Positions 10,991 to 25,013 of a DNA stretch of 64,000 nt are shown piece by piece (within the stretch, counting starts at the first letter, position 1; every line of letters begins with the position of its first letter). The translations under genes were made by a program, and so were the position numbers. The DNA comes from Alentia gelatinosa (taxonomy: Eukaryota; Annelida; Polychaeta; Phyllodocida; Polynoidae): contig OX465583.1 in assembly GCA_950022655.1 (NCBI GenBank), positions 33,879,360-33,943,359 of the forward strand, given 5' to 3'. The notes below the pieces were generated by a model. The model was not told where the DNA came from. It did not search any database and saw only the letters and a list, made by a program, of their open reading frames with translations.

Positions 10991-13900
10991 CATGTCATGA
11001 GTGCGATTCCTTCTGCCACACTTGGTTCCGCCGTATCGCTGAATAGGCGCCGGGGTAATCATGTAGAAAATTAGAATCACACCCACATGTACACTGATTT
11101 CTGTCTGTCACTATTACTTTGTAAGATGCAAATATCAAGGTGGCATTTTCAGGACAAAACCAATCTCTGGAACTAAAGAAAATAGATGTGAAGTGAGGTG
11201 AAATGTATGTGATATTCAAAGGTGTTTTTGTGATGAAGTATGAATGTTTCACGACGTCTGTGTGGTTGGGGAAGCGTGGAAACATTCGTTTGTATTGATT
11301 ACAAATGTCTGCCTTATTTCATTGTTCCACGATGAGGACATAGAAACAGCTCCCAGCAGAGGTTCTGTTGCTGTGACCACCAGCAGTGCCGGTAACTGAA
11401 TCTGCTGGGAGAGTTCCGCTGTCAGAATGAATATCCTTCTGTCTCTCTCTGCTTTGAATACAGGGCAAACAGATGCATGGTTTCACATCTTATTTTAACC
11501 CCACCAGAGAGAATTCGCAGTCGAAAAGTAATCCTAATCCTTAGGAGATCACTTGATGAATTAATGTCATCCTGATTTGTTCTTGAATTAATGCAACCAG
11601 AAGCAACTAATGTACTAATGCATTATGCTAACAATGTCTGTGTTTGATATTAAGGACAAATAAGAATCGTTTTCGTCTCATTCGAGGTAACTCATGGATG
11701 TGTGCCAAGGGGATTTCCTGGAGGTCCCACATTTTCTTGAACTGATGGAACTCTCCATTGACAAAAGACCGTGTATTTTCCTGTCATGAAGGCAGTGCTA
11801 GTGAGAGTACCTGGTGAAGTGGGGGCCTGCCTTTATGTACGTGAGTCGAACATTTAAAGGGTTATAACACAAGCCTGGCCTCCGCTCTCCCATCAGGCAT
11901 TCCGCCCTCCACGCCCCCTCGTCACATCCCTGTGGCAGGCACGACTTGAGTTAGTTGATAAGCTGACGCGGCCCATCAGGCCTTTCCCCGGCCTGTCCAC
12001 CCGTGTGTCTGGAGACGGCAATATGCTGCACCGCTTGGCTTTCCCCGAGCCCGAAACGTTCGCGAGCGAAAGAGCATTACCGCCTTCAGAAGTGGTCACC
12101 CCGGGTCAGCGCTACTTAACATTCCCGGACCTAAACGCTAAAAGAATCCCTTCTCACTAACGGTCTAGCGTGCTAGCCGCCAGCCCTATTTGGTCTTTAC
12201 AGCTACCTATAACTAATAGGGTTCGACCTTCATTTTAACGGTGAATACTGGGAGAATTGCCCGTCCTTGCCATCGCTACTGTTTTGCTTAATATGACCAC
12301 CACCCATGGGAAAAGTGCATTTGCGTTTGGCCACAGCTGGCGGGTCTTAAGGTTACAGCGTGAGATGACATTCCTGTCTGCTGATGGGAAAGTTTGTATG
12401 AACGCCAATCCCCTCCGCCTTAAAGAGTCTTAGCTTCTTCACCTCCATATAGTGCACCGTCCTCAGCCTGCCACCTTTCAGTATCGCCCGGCGCGGGGCT
12501 CTCTGATGCCCATATGTAACCGCAGTCACAGTCTGCGACTACTTGTCCCATGAGGATTAACAGCGACTGCGCCTGTGCATCTTGCTCAGCTGATGAGCAG
12601 CTCTGGGCGCTGTGCTTGACTCATATTTCTGCTCGCCCTTATACTGAGCAAGACGATGCACAGTGGGCACGAAGATGGCAAGTGCCCTTCACCAGTCTCC
12701 TTCGGCAGCCGTGTTGGCTGACAGGATTGTTTCTGCTAACGAGACATTTGACATTCACGGAGACGTTGCGTTGGGGTTCTCAGTAATTGCAAGCATCGTA
12801 GCAGAAAGTTACAAATAAACACAAATACAGAGTGGGGCTTTTAATCTCGTTAGTATACCATGCAGAGGAATGTATATTCAAAGACACTTTAGAATGCACT
12901 GAATAAATAGTCACCAGGAGATACATGTGAAAGGAAAGTTAGGATTCCAACATGACCACTGATGTGAATATAGCTTTCTTATCATTTTCACAGGCACAAG
13001 CAGATCAGTTACTAATAGTCAGTTATAGCTATTGATAGTATCACATTCTGGATAGATATTACAGCGAGCTTAAGTTGCGCGTAGCTTAAGTTTCGTTGGG
13101 GAATGAGATACCATTTAGATGCGTGTATTGCATTGGAGTATTTTCTTTTCCCCATCTTCTCTTATTCACGGACAAAATTGGTATTATAATTTTACTCTGG
13201 TTCTTGCGGTAAAGAAGTTGATATACCCACATTCCAAGGTTTGTCAAATCTTTTACCAACATCATGTTCAATATTAGATAAACAAATAATTAATGAATCC
13301 GAGATGTCAGGTCTTTTTGGTTATTTTCGGTTGTCCTTCAGTTTTTTGATAGTGTACTAATTTTTCATCATGTTAAAGATAAAGAGTGGAACTGAGAGGG
13401 ATTTGGAAATGTCCCAACTTTATTTAGACCTCTCCGAATCACGAAAGTCATGTCTTCCAAGCCACCTCCACCTCCCACGTACATTATTGAGACGAAAATA
13501 CGAGGTCCTTTGCAATTCTGAGCACAGTCACACCCTGAAAATTAAAGTCAAGTCTATTGCCTGTGATGCTCTAAATTAAGGAATTACAAGTTATCCTGCA
13601 GAATACTGATTTTATGAAGCAAATCTGGCCCTGTAACTGCAGATGATAACAGGAAACGTTGCCAAGGGGCATCAATCGTCGCAATAAATTTAGACGGATG
13701 TAAAAGATTTGGCACCCGCATTTCCTGCCGGCAGGGAGATATCCCTAGCCTTTGGCCAGCGAGATAAGAAGAGGACTGAAAGGAAGCTGTGCAAGGAGTC
13801 CTGTTATCACTCCTTTGGCATTAACCCTCGCAGGTCCTGTTGGAAAGCTTCCAGGCATTGCAGTGACGTCCCCCAGCCCTACCTTGCTCATCCTACCCCG

Positions 13901-16900
13901 TCCCCACCCTCCAGCAGATAGATAAACGGGATAATCGGAGGACGGTTGGCGGGAAAGAGTCTATGCGTAATAAGCTGGAGGCAGGCTGCTTGGGTGTAAT
14001 AGAGGCCCCGGAGCTATGCGTACAAAGGACACGCAGGATGGGGTAGTCGGCGACCACATCCGACTCTCGTCCGGATGCAAGTTTCAAGGGGGGAAAAGGG
14101 GGCTTGTTATTAGTGTCTGTTGGGGAGCTTCAAAGAAGGCGGGAGGAGAATGATCCAACGCCGCCCACACTCTCCAAGCGGCCGTAGTGAATCCTGGCGC
14201 AGTGGACGGAGAAGGCAGTCGGGGTAGTTTGCGAGCAATCTAATGGGGTTTGAGGTGCAATTACTGGCAATTAGAAGTATATACTGAGCGAGGCTCTTAA
14301 CAAGTAACGGACATAGCACATAGGGTAGGATTGAGAGTGGGAAATAGACCGCTTTCCTGCATATATACAGTCACAGGTAAAAGCAGCTATAGACAAGGCG
14401 TGTGAACACATCAGCAGCTACATAGAGTAGCGCATTAACTCCCAATGGGGGAGACACATACATGCTGTGTGTGGATAACGCACTGATAATCTCGGAGCAT
14501 AATGTACTCCCAAGGCCCCCCATTAGCAGGAGACAGTGTGGTTGTGACTGTGTCTATGATGATGTTGTTGGCGCTCGTCCCACTCCACGGAGGAAGGTGG
14601 ATGCTTGATGTCGGCTTATCGCCCACACAGACAACTCCCACACTCACCTGTGAAATTTTCACCTGGTCGTCCCTCATCCCTACGCCTCTCCATCCCTCAC
14701 CCCGCACGGCGCATTAGAGCTAACACAACAAAGGGTCCCACTGTGAAGCCATTATGAGACCATATATAAGCTGAGATTCAAAATCCAAATATTCACAAAT
14801 AAAAGGCAGTACCACTGACCCTAAAGGGGATTGTTTAATTGGAATAGTTAGTTTGTCCACATTTAGATCCCCTTTTTAGCGAACAGGAGCAACTCACATC
14901 TGGTTCTGTATATTATCGACATTCTGAGAATTTTTGGAATGAGATGCTGATTCGACAAGTGAGGTGTATGAGAATTCCTATCAGAATATGATCCTTTGAA
15001 TTACTGTGGCACTAGCAGTCTGATATTTTGATACTTGCAACTGGTGATGTAAAGATTTTCCACTTTCGTTATACAGGAATATTCCTGAGGTTGAAACATC
15101 AAAGCGTCGCAAATCTTAATTTTCATACTGTTTGAAGAATGCCGTATAGGTTTTGTTATTTGCGAGCCTCTCAGTTGAAATAGTCATCGGTCTATTTAAA
15201 TGTGCCTGCATACATACCCAGACCCCTGTCGTGTTTGCTGCTGATACTAGATACATTGCCGCCATAGAGAACTTAAACGTTCCACTTTTGTTTGGTTTTT
15301 TGTTGTGCACTAGATCCATATAACAACTTTAACGTTAATAATATTCTTGCTTTTGAGGAATCCCTTTATGAGAAGCAGACGCATCTTGTCTGGTAAGCAG
15401 ACGGATCAGGAGAGAACGAAAGCGAAGATTGTCGACCACTAATCCAATAATCTCCTGATCTGCACAGTCAATCTGTTTAGCATCAATACTTTGTCGTATT
15501 TGCTCCCCGCATAAGCATTGTGGGGGCAGACATCACGTGGCCATTGATTCGTTTAGTATACGTGCGCTATGTTCCCAGTGTACAGGCCAGCTGTGGAATC
15601 TTACCTGTGTTCATCACTCCTACACACACCTCAGTATATAACTAGCTCCGTCATGGAGTTATTTTAAGAACTAGATAGATCTCTGTACAAGGTTAGATGG
15701 ATTCACATTGCGCGCTATAACCCTATAGTGTTACTTTTTTCAGAAACGGTCCAGAACGGCATAGGTTGCGATATTTTGGAATCTTGCGGTATTAGATGGA
15801 GGCTGAATGTAATCGGTTCTGACTGTTTTGTGTCAGATATACAAATCGAGTTTGAAGAACGAGATTTGTATTCCCCACCAAAGCAACACCGAACAGATTA
15901 ATTCAGTTACTCTCATCATATGTCCTTATCATATACCTTGAATTTATTAAAAGCGCCATTTGACTACCCATTTCGTCATCACATGGTACAAAGGGTAGTA
16001 TTATTTATAGTTCGTCACATTCCGTACAGCTGGCCAATAAGTGTGAGATATCCCCACACAGTTGCATTATAATATCACAAAAATAAACAAACTATAATGA
16101 TTCTGAAAACTTATCATATTACTGCTTGGAAATATGCAGTGGTGTGGGATGGGTGTGGGGGTCAAAGGGCTCAGTGTCAGTGATTCAAATATTCCAATAA
16201 ATGAGAGATATCCAAAATTTAATTTTCCTCAATGATAATTTTCCTCAATTCAGCCGGAGCCGTTCATACTATGACCGAATTCCGGCAGAACATCTGCTGC
16301 TTCATGCCACCTAAAAGGTGCCATCAAGCCGCCGAAATATCAGGATCTACCGCTTTCAACTATGCGGTGTTGTAGTAGAATGCCACAACCTGTCTGCCAG
16401 ACCAACAGCTAAAACAGATCCTTCTTTGGGAATCTGTCGCGTGGCTTTTGTTTGCCACGCGCCGTTCCAAACTTGAGCCGGTACAATGGTTCACATTTCC
16501 TAGCAGTACAAATAATCCAGCTCCGCGGGCCATTCGATGCTAACTAATAGAGTGTGTTAATAGACCACTTTGGTCTCTGATTTAAACAGGCTGAAAAAGG
16601 TCCAAGTCTAATTAGATTAAAGTTTCAAACAATTGGAAAAGGTTAATGCGTTTGTATCATAAGATAATCCTTATCCTTGGTATTTTTCTCTGCCTCTGTG
16701 TCGTTTCTCTATGTTGGTTCTAAGGACGCATAGATAGAAGATCGTCATATTATTTGATGAATTTATCTTGTCAATAAACACTTTTCCCCAAAGAAAATGG
16801 ATTAAATGGGAATCCTAGTCTTTACGCATCATCCAAGGGCTTTCCTATCACCCAAATCACCAATACACAGGCACTGGGTGTCTTACTAGATAACAAATAA

Positions 16901-18030
16901 CCAGTTACTAGTCTCAGGACTTTTCGCTTGGATGGATAACTCTGCATGTAATCAATGCCCATTTTCACAACCTAGTTATACAAAATAGTGTGGTATTATT
17001 ACGAGGGAAAATAACTGAATCAAGAATGGGAACTGCGAATTCTGTGGCTTCGTTTGCTGATATATGACGAGGCATTGAGTGTTCACTAGATTATCATTGA
17101 ATCAGGAACCGCGACTGCCTGCAGTATTTCTGCTGACTAGACAACTACGAACGCTACATTGATCTCTTTTTTTTGGTATAGCCGTCAGTATGGTTTTGTA
17201 TTCTCAAATGAATATCACCTTCGAAAGAGATGATTGTGTACTTTCTCCTTTATTGGTTTCATCACAAAGGTGTGGCTAGGACAGGAAACATTTTCAGGCA
17301 ATGAATAGATATATTCCTATCACTCATTTATATGATATTTCCTATCATTACATCTGAGTTGGTGAAAGTTCAGGAGGATGAGTTTGAGCTGCTCAGTGTA
17401 TGGTGAGCATTAGCTATTTACTTACTTGCATTGTTTTATCGCAACCATGGCGGTCTATGGCACAAAACTTCCTGGTCTGTGTCTCTCGGGGGCTCTCACA
17501 TGGGATTTGGTCCGTGGAGAGTGAATCTTTAAAAATATCGCTAAATTATTGAGGGTGTTTGTTATGAAGCGCGGTGACTGATAAGAGTCATACCTCTTTG
17601 GAACAGCTCGGTATCTGCTCGGTGCCAGATACGGCTTCAACGTTACATAGCGAGCATGTCTGCACCTGTCATCGTCTCCAAGGAATACTAAAGACCGCGC
17701 CCAGCTAGTGAGCTCCAAAAATATCTCTCTTTTGGTTGTGTCCACAAAGCCCCACCTATGAAATGAAACGCTTTTGCAGAGTTCTTTTACGAGAGATATT
17801 TTCTGTATTCTTTCATTTACAAAAAGATTATGTGAAACGAGGCAGAAACACCTCCTCTATGGCCAACGAAAAAGATAATCATTTAACTTGAAAGTAAGAT
17901 GTTGCGTTTAACAACGGCAAATGCCTGGAAGATATCTATATTTGTCTGCATAGATATATATCCCAGTTCGTATTGTCTCGTTTGGTTGTATTTTTTTTGT
18001 CATTTTGCTATAAAAAAAAAAGAAATTTGA

Positions 18031-18200
18031 AGCTAATAACGACCTATAATACTTCCTGCTATTGTGGCACTTATTAATTAGTATAGATCCAGAACTGATC
18101 GTTTTTTTTGTTTTTTTGTGTTGTTTTTTTAAAGCTAATAACGACCTATAATACTTCCTGTTATTGTGGCAGCTTTTAGTGTAGATGCGGAACTGATTAT
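18031..18200. repeat. 102 bp direct duplication
   Basis: The segment starting agctaataacgacctataa occurs at 18031 and again at 18133 with near identity for about 40 bp, then similar flanking sequence. Both copies are bounded by homopolymer A/T runs. This looks like a local tandem duplication in the intron. Confidence 0.75.
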
Positions 18201-21200
18201 TATTTTAATAGAGATGGCAGCTTTCCTTTTTTCCATGAAAATCCGCATTTTCAATTTTAGTCTATACAATTCTTGTTCACTTGTTTAAAACAAAGATAAT
18301 GTTGATTGAGCCGCATTAAAACAGCTAACCACAGACCTTTTCCTTCACACCGTCGCTGACCCCAACGTGTATAATTCCATGTTTTCACGGTCTCTCTGAG
18401 GCAGCAAATTCTACATGAAAGATACTCCCGCCTTTTTTCTAAAAGAAATTGGGAAAAAAACAAAAATAAGCGAATTCGCAGCCTAGAATTCATGATTCGC
18501 TTGTCTCGTGGCAGTCCCTATATGAGAACAATGCCGCAGTCATATTCCTGCCGAGACCAGGACTGGAGAGGACTGCCTCCAGGCACTCGTATTAACATCG
18601 CTATAGGCTCCTAATAGATCTTTTTACACCGGCGGGTCTTCAGCGACCGGTGGTTTCCTGATAATCTAATGTAATTGGCACTCATCTCGGGAAACTCTAG
18701 TGGTGCAGTTGATGACTATATATATACCATGTTTTATTAAAGGTGCGGCATAGGCGTCTGTGATTAGCATATTTGATAACACACTTCATCCTCTCCGCAC
18801 GAATAAGATTCTTGCAGGTCCCCAACCCCTCTTACCCATGGCCTGTCCTGGCACCTTGTGTGAGGGTGGCCTACTCACGATACGCCTATGACACCTTTAT
18901 ATACGGCTGCTTTTAGTCAGCCAGGGAGGTAATAAAAAACCTCACCGGGGCAAAAATACCATTGTGTAGATCGCAATATATCCTCAGCAGCACTCTATAT
19001 ATGGCTACAGGCTTACACAATTCAATCCAACCAATATCTACTAGGTATATTCCTATTCATTGGACACAGAAGATATTAATTATCGCCGTCTAGAACACCT
19101 TAGAATGGTGTTAGATATGAGCTGTAATTACTTTGGATAGAGTTGGGGATTTCTGATATATTGCGTCGTAGTTATTTCTTACTTTGGGGATAAAGCCAGC
19201 ATCGATTTATAAAGCATGCAAAGCCTTATTACCATGGGCCCAACTCGGAGGAACCTTCGTGACAGGCATAGAATTGGATTTATTTATACAACTATATATG
19301 TATAGACCGTGTCCCAACACATTTTCTCTCTGCCATTTCCCATTCCGGGTCCCCACATTTCCTTGATACCGTTTTACGCTGGCCTCTAACTTTTATGGTG
19401 ATATCTGGCCTGGTCCAGAATTTATTCATTCTATAGTTCTATAGAGACACACCAGCACGGGTACTTGCATCCCTTTCTCTATAAGGTGGCGAAAGTCTCT
19501 CTACCAGTGCGTCGATAGAAAGTTATAGAGAGAAACACAGTTGTGTAGCCAACATCAAATATTAACAATATAGTTGGGAGTCGCACACTAAACAAGAGGA
19601 AAATCGATAAGACCTGGTATAGGCTGAATACCACAGAGACAGATTCCTTTCCCCCTCTGGCTATTCAGACACTCCTCACAAAACCCTGAGGAACGATTTG
19701 TATTGCAGGGAAAATGTGATCTTGTGCTTCAAAATATAATCCCCTATACTGTTTATTATGCCATGGTTATTTTTTACCCTTTTCTTAACTCACGTCTATC
19801 TTCTTTTGTCGGACTTATCTTTATCACTATCAGCCGAATTGTTAGATATCTTTATAGATTTAGAGTGGTCCCATTGCAAGTATTCTTATTGACAGAATCC
19901 CATTCGATACCAAATAAATACGTCTTGGGTCTTTTTTCCTGGGCATCGCCCCTTGGTCAATTTCCTTTTATTTTCTCCGGCAGCCCCTCTGCCTGGAGGC
20001 TATATTTAGACCGTACTCAGGCCTTTGTCTTATATGAAGTCACGCCAGAGGCTAGGGTTTCTCAACCTTGAGGTATGTATCTTCAATATTAATGTATACC
20101 CCACAAGATGAACACAAAAAAGGAAATGTAAGTATTGTATGGTGTAATGAAGAATTTATTTGATAAATTGAGGAAGTGAAAGGTGATTTTAGAAATATAA
20201 TTAACTATATTTTATGTTATATCAATGTCAACTAGGCTGTGCAAACTAGGCTGTGAAAGAAATGTTCCCACGGATATTAATTTGTCTCTTTTAAATTTTC
20301 AACGTAAAATATACATTGCTTTTCGTGTTGTATATCTGTACAAGTTGGCCACTTTAAACCAGGTACTACAATTTTCTCTTGTCAAGGCTTCCCTGAAAAT
20401 AACACTTATTTAGAACTGATCCGGCAATCATTCCATTAGACGCCCATCCTGAATGTATCTCTCACGCGAAGGATCGATGAGTCCCTTTTCATTACGCTAG
20501 CAACAGATGAGGAAATATTCAGCTGTCACTTTCCATGAGAGTAATGAGAGTGATGCCACCTGACTGCTCAAAGAAACTAATCCCTTACCATTGATACGGA
20601 AAATGGGGTAATAATCTATTTATCAAAACTTGCCCGTTTAATATTTTTTGTTCGTCGAGGACATCTGCCCCATGGCAATTTCATCTCACCGACTATTCTC
20701 CCAACAGGCTTCTCCCCGTTAAGATATCTGCCAGACAATAATTTCTCAAAAGCAATTGGAGCTATATTACTAAATGCTTAGTAATCCTTTCAGTTGTTAT
20801 ATTTTCAACTTGGTGTTAAACGCTCTCTTCCATCCTTTTGTCAATATTCTTATATATAATTCATGGAAAACAAGATTTTATAGAGTTAATCAAATTTTGC
20901 TCTGTACTCTATCCACGTTATTTTGAACACATACAATCTTTACAGATTTAGGCATTATCTCTTTTTGCTTATGAACAAAAATGGCGCTTCATAATTGCAA
21001 TTTGAAAGAATATTATGGTGACACACTGGTGAGATGAGATGGAGAAAGCTGGAGGGATATACCATGAGGGAACTACTTGGGAAGGAACATACTTTGAGGG
21101 ATATACCTTTGGGGATATATTGGGCGTGAAATGGCTAGGGGTGTGCTAACATCCCCTGGCTCTCTAGATAGACGGTGGCGTTTGCTCTACATGTCTACGT

Positions 21201-21240
21201 GACACTTTCTGACAGCGTGTGATGTTTGCTGTTCTTGCAG

Positions 21241-21423
21241 GCGTCTCTGATCGCCCAATCTATCGGCCAGGCGTTCCAGGTGGCCTACATGGAGTTTCTG
21301 AAGGCCAATGGCATCGACGACCCAGGCCTCATGAAGGAGATGGACTACCAGGAGGTTCTCAACCAGCAGGAGATCTTCGGCGAGGAACTCTTCCTCTTCT
21401 CCAATAAGGATATGCAGAAGGAG
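21241..21423 (+). CDS. APBA: Mint/X11 (LIN-10) exon: end of PTB domain and linker
   Basis: This exon has 61 codons and is phase 0 at both ends (acceptor ttcttgcag, donor gtaaga). It encodes the C-terminal helix of the Mint PTB domain (S-L-I-A-Q-S-I-G-Q-A-F motif), then the linker helix and the E-M-D-Y-Q-E-V-L-N segment that leads to PDZ1. In Mint proteins the PTB domain binds the NPxY-type tail of APP and related cargo, and the linker folds back to regulate it. The match is closer to protostome LIN-10/X11L (F-Q-V-A-Y-M-E-F-L-K-A-N-G-I) than to vertebrate Mints. The earlier PTB exons are not visible upstream, so this gene is incomplete in the window. The long open frame past 21423 is intron read-through. 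Confidence 0.95.
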
Positions 21424-22707
21424 GTAAGAATGCTGCATCATTGGCACCATATTATAAAAATAGTCAGTCCTAATAGAGGTGTTTTAGTGAGTATATTAGC
21501 TGCATCCCCTCTAAAGGACAAGCAAGAAGGCAAGCTTGGGAGATCAAATTTTATTTAAGGGTTTATTTAATTAGAATTATATATATGATCATGGTAGTAT
21601 TGAATATTTGAGGTTTCGATAATAGATTCAATTACGAAAATGAGATGGTGGGGTGATGGTGATCTAGACTAAATGAAATAATCTCATGAAGGTATTGGGG
21701 GTTGAAAATAGATAAGTACATGTATTTTGTATGTATTATGAGGCAGGGTACCCTCATTCTCAACAGACTGAATGAGAAATTAATTGCAGGTAATCAATTT
21801 CCAAAGCCATATCTAAAACCTATAGTACTTTTGTCTTTATAGAATAATCCCAATAACGCGCTCGGATGTTAACGTTGGTAACACAGATAAAAGAAAACAT
21901 ATAAAGTCGGGCTCAGTAGACTGCCGCTCATAAAGTCTAAATCCTGCTTGCTAGTGGTTTACCCTTGTTCTTGATATATATTATTGGGTTTGGTGAAGTT
22001 AATCTAGTTTCTATGTGGGAATTTGAGAGTGTGATCAATCACATTTTCTGCAGAATAATTCGGGATCATTGGCTTTACCGTTTATGATTGCTGTCTGCGA
22101 ATGCCAGGCTACAACTGTCTACATTTCATCTTCGGTCAAAATAGCCACAGCTTCACTCAGCAACTTTTTGACTTTAATAATGATGAATTTCAATGGCATC
22201 GGGAGGTTTATTTTGTAGAGTATTATTTCCTAGTCGTATCGCTCAGATGTAAGTTGCTAATGGGGCAATCGCTCAATTTGAGGAAAATTACCTCAGGATC
22301 ATTTAGAACATCTTTCAGTCTTCCGTACCATTTTATTGCATTAGTTACCAGGATTACAGCTTTATAATCGTAACGCCACTGTGAGGTTTAGATATCATAT
22401 ATATCTCTCTTTTAAAGCTTTCCTGTTCTACACGTGGTAGCGTTGAAAATACATAGTTTGTAACGTGTGTAAATCTTCCCGTTAGAGACCATCCATTATG
22501 TTTCATTATGTAGAGCGTTGCACTCACCTAAACGAGTCAGGTGGCAGTCAATAAAGTTCCTCGGCAACGACAACATACACAACACTACATCAGAATGTCT
22601 ATGGACGCTCGTATAAGGGCACGATATCTATTTTTAACACAATTTTATAATCTTGTATCTTTTTTATATATTTGAAGACCGCATTACCAGTAATCCTCTC
22701 TTTGCAG
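21424..22707 (+). other. Intron between PTB and PDZ1 exons
   Basis: This 1.28 kb AT-rich intron runs from gtaagaatg at 21424 to ctctttgcag ending at 22707. I see no repeat or open frame of interest. Confidence 0.85.
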
Positions 22708-22920
22708 GTGATCGCACCGAAGCTAAAGGGCGAACCGCTCGGAGTAGTGGTGGTCGAGTCGGGTTGGGGCTCCATGGTCCCCACTGTGGTACTCGCCAAC
22801 ATGTCTCCTAGCGGGGCTGCCGCCAGATGTGGCCAGCTCAACATTGGCGACCAGATTATGTCAATCAACGGTATCAGCCTGGTCGGCCTGCCCCTCTCCA
22901 CATGCCAGAACTACATCAAG
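22708..22920 (+). CDS. APBA: Mint/X11 exon: PDZ domain 1
   Basis: This exon has 71 codons and is phase 0 at both ends. It carries the PDZ1 carboxylate-binding loop (P-L-G-V-V-V-V), the E-S-G-W-G-S strand and the [12 protein letters not shown] signature, ending in the alpha-B helix [11 protein letters not shown]. Mint PDZ domains scaffold presynaptic and secretory-pathway partners. In Mint1 the protein's own C-terminus can occupy PDZ1. Conservation is high over the whole exon, with no gaps or stops. The open frame continuing to 23067 is intron read-through. Confidence 0.96.
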
Positions 22921-25013
22921 GTAAGCAACCAGATACTGTACTGGGATTTGATAGGAATTTGGCAGGATATCTTCCCGGAGGCTGGCTCACCTATTCCTGG
23001 CTGTCTCAGACCAATGTTAATGATTTCTTTTATTGATATTGGCGAAAGGGAACGTTTGAGTAACTGAATTGGATGCTGTGTGCAGGGGAACGACATGAAA
23101 TCAGGATTCGCGGGTAATTAGTTTTGCTGTGTGGACTTAGTGGAGAACCATTGGGCCATTATGAGAACATGTAATAATCGTTTGCATTAGTGCTGCAGTC
23201 CAAAACCAGCACGTAAAAAGGGACTATGATGCAGACAGATGTGCGTAATGTGCCTGCTCAATGTGTTTTGGTACGTAGCTTAAGTTGTGATCTGCATTTG
23301 TTAATCAATATATATGAATTACAAAAGAAATAGAAGACATCGGTTTTTGAATAAATTGAAATATATTGGACTTTATATCATTTTCTATGATGAATTATTG
23401 TACGCTTGGTCAAAATCACTGAGACCAGCAGGTCTATGTATAGATCCCTTTGTATTTAGTCTATGTTGTTGTAGTTACATATGGCAGTTCTTAACCGGGA
23501 ATCTCACTCTTAGAAGAGATCTGTTGAGATAACTTTTACTACTACCAGAATAAAAATCAAATTGAAAAAAAACACTATAGAGAGGCATCGGCAAGAATAT
23601 GTATCTATTTTTGGATATACTGCAAAAGACCAAAAAGCACGTTTATCAGAGAGAGAAACGTCTTCCATTCTTGCTTTGTGATGCTTAAATCGAACTGCCC
23701 TTACTGCTAAGTTCTAACTTTCCACCAGTAACCACATCCTGTATACATCATACTCCTCTCCACCCACTCTGTCATTATGACCAAACCCCTGTTAGAAACT
23801 CAGCACACACACTGACATTCCCCTTACAACAGGGGGTACATACGTGTACTATTGATGTTGTATCGACCTCTTAGTACTCCAAATAATGGTGCTAAAACCA
23901 ACCTCTGTGTTCATCATTGTTTCCGTTGAGTTGGTTGTAAGTTATAAATAGAGAAACTAGGCAGTGCTCATTGATTACTACCAAACCGTGGCGGGAATTA
24001 CGGAGCGGTGCCAAGAAGCAAGGTTTCCGCTTCAGCTTATTCCCTCATTGTGAATGCCGCCCTGAAAACAATCTAGAAACAATAGAAGCACTATCGAGGC
24101 TAGAGTCCATAATTGGAATTCTGTATTTCTGCACTCAGGAGCTTCCTGTGGATATTAAAATTTTATTGTTGGTTTTTTGTTTCTTCTAATTTCACCTTTA
24201 TTAAACTAGTTATACTGATGTTAGCCACTGAGGATTTCAGGCTTCGCTGTGGCCTGTGTGAGAGTACATGAGCTCATGTTGGTGCTGTCCTTGTGGCTTG
24301 TGGGGCTGCTTTTATAATAGAGTTATCTCTGGCATAGACTGCGATTCCGCATTTAAGTAAATTGACTACACACATCAAAGCTGGGTATAATGTAATGAGC
24401 TATTGCCATAGAGAGCTACGCTCATCACGTTACCTTTGTTATTAGGCTCGTTAATTAGCGATGTCTTTACTATGGAACGCATTGAGGACAGAGGAGGTCT
24501 TTCCTGGTCCCTTGATATCTTAGCATAAGTGTATAAGCTATGCTTATCTCAGTTCAGATTTGATCGAAGCCAATGGCCTCGCTAGCCGTGGGGAGCTTCT
24601 CATAAGATGATTGCTTATATTTCATTTGTATTTCATCTAAATCTCAGAGACCTGTAATTATAGAACTTCTAATGTTTAGTCTTTTAAGTAGCGCTCCACA
24701 TAGTGTATTTAGTCAGTACCCCTCTGTTCTGCTCGGACTATATCATGCGCTGTCCTGTCATAGACCCTCAGCCCCAAAGTGTAGATAATTCTGGAAAATG
24801 AAACAACATGGGCCTCATACGGCTACAAGGATCATAGGGGGAACCTCAATCTATGTGTTTATAGTGTAAATGTAGTGAACTTCGGTTAGTGTGTTTATAG
24901 TGTAAATAAATTGAGTTTTAGTCTGTGTGCTTATGATGTAATCTAGTGAACTTCAGTCATCATGTTTATAATTGAGTTAGAATTATAATATGAATGTTAT
25001 CTTTGTTCTGCAG
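22921..25013 (+). other. Intron inside the PDZ1-PDZ2 region
   Basis: This 2.1 kb AT-rich intron starts gtaagc and ends ttctgcag. It contains a ~36 bp tandem repeat just before the acceptor. No other gene is seen. Confidence 0.85.
24846..24990. repeat. ~36 bp tandem repeat next to an exon
   Basis: About four diverged copies of a unit with gtgtttatagtgtaaat and tagtgaacttcrgt blocks begin near 24854, 24891, 24924 and 24961. The array ends within about 30 bp of the acceptor of the 25014 exon, so expansion could crowd the branch-point region. Confidence 0.65.

Larger units (their letters stand above)
4033..21240 (+). other. Large 17.2 kb intron; expected PTB exons not found
   Basis: Bounded by the donor at 4033 and the acceptor at 21239-21240. 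Mostly AT-rich, with GC-richer islands near 5.9-6.4, 7.6-7.9, 9.5-10.2, 11.9-12.5 and 13.7-14.7 kb. Their translations gave no recognisable domain. I looked for the conserved start of the Mint PTB domain (the L-I-D-G and Y-L-G-S-T segments, M-M-Q-A, and the I-S-Y-I-A-D motif) and found none. The intron holds a 58-59 bp tandem array, a CTCF-like site, an ~88 bp array with a SINE, and a 102 bp duplication, listed separately. Confidence 0.6.
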
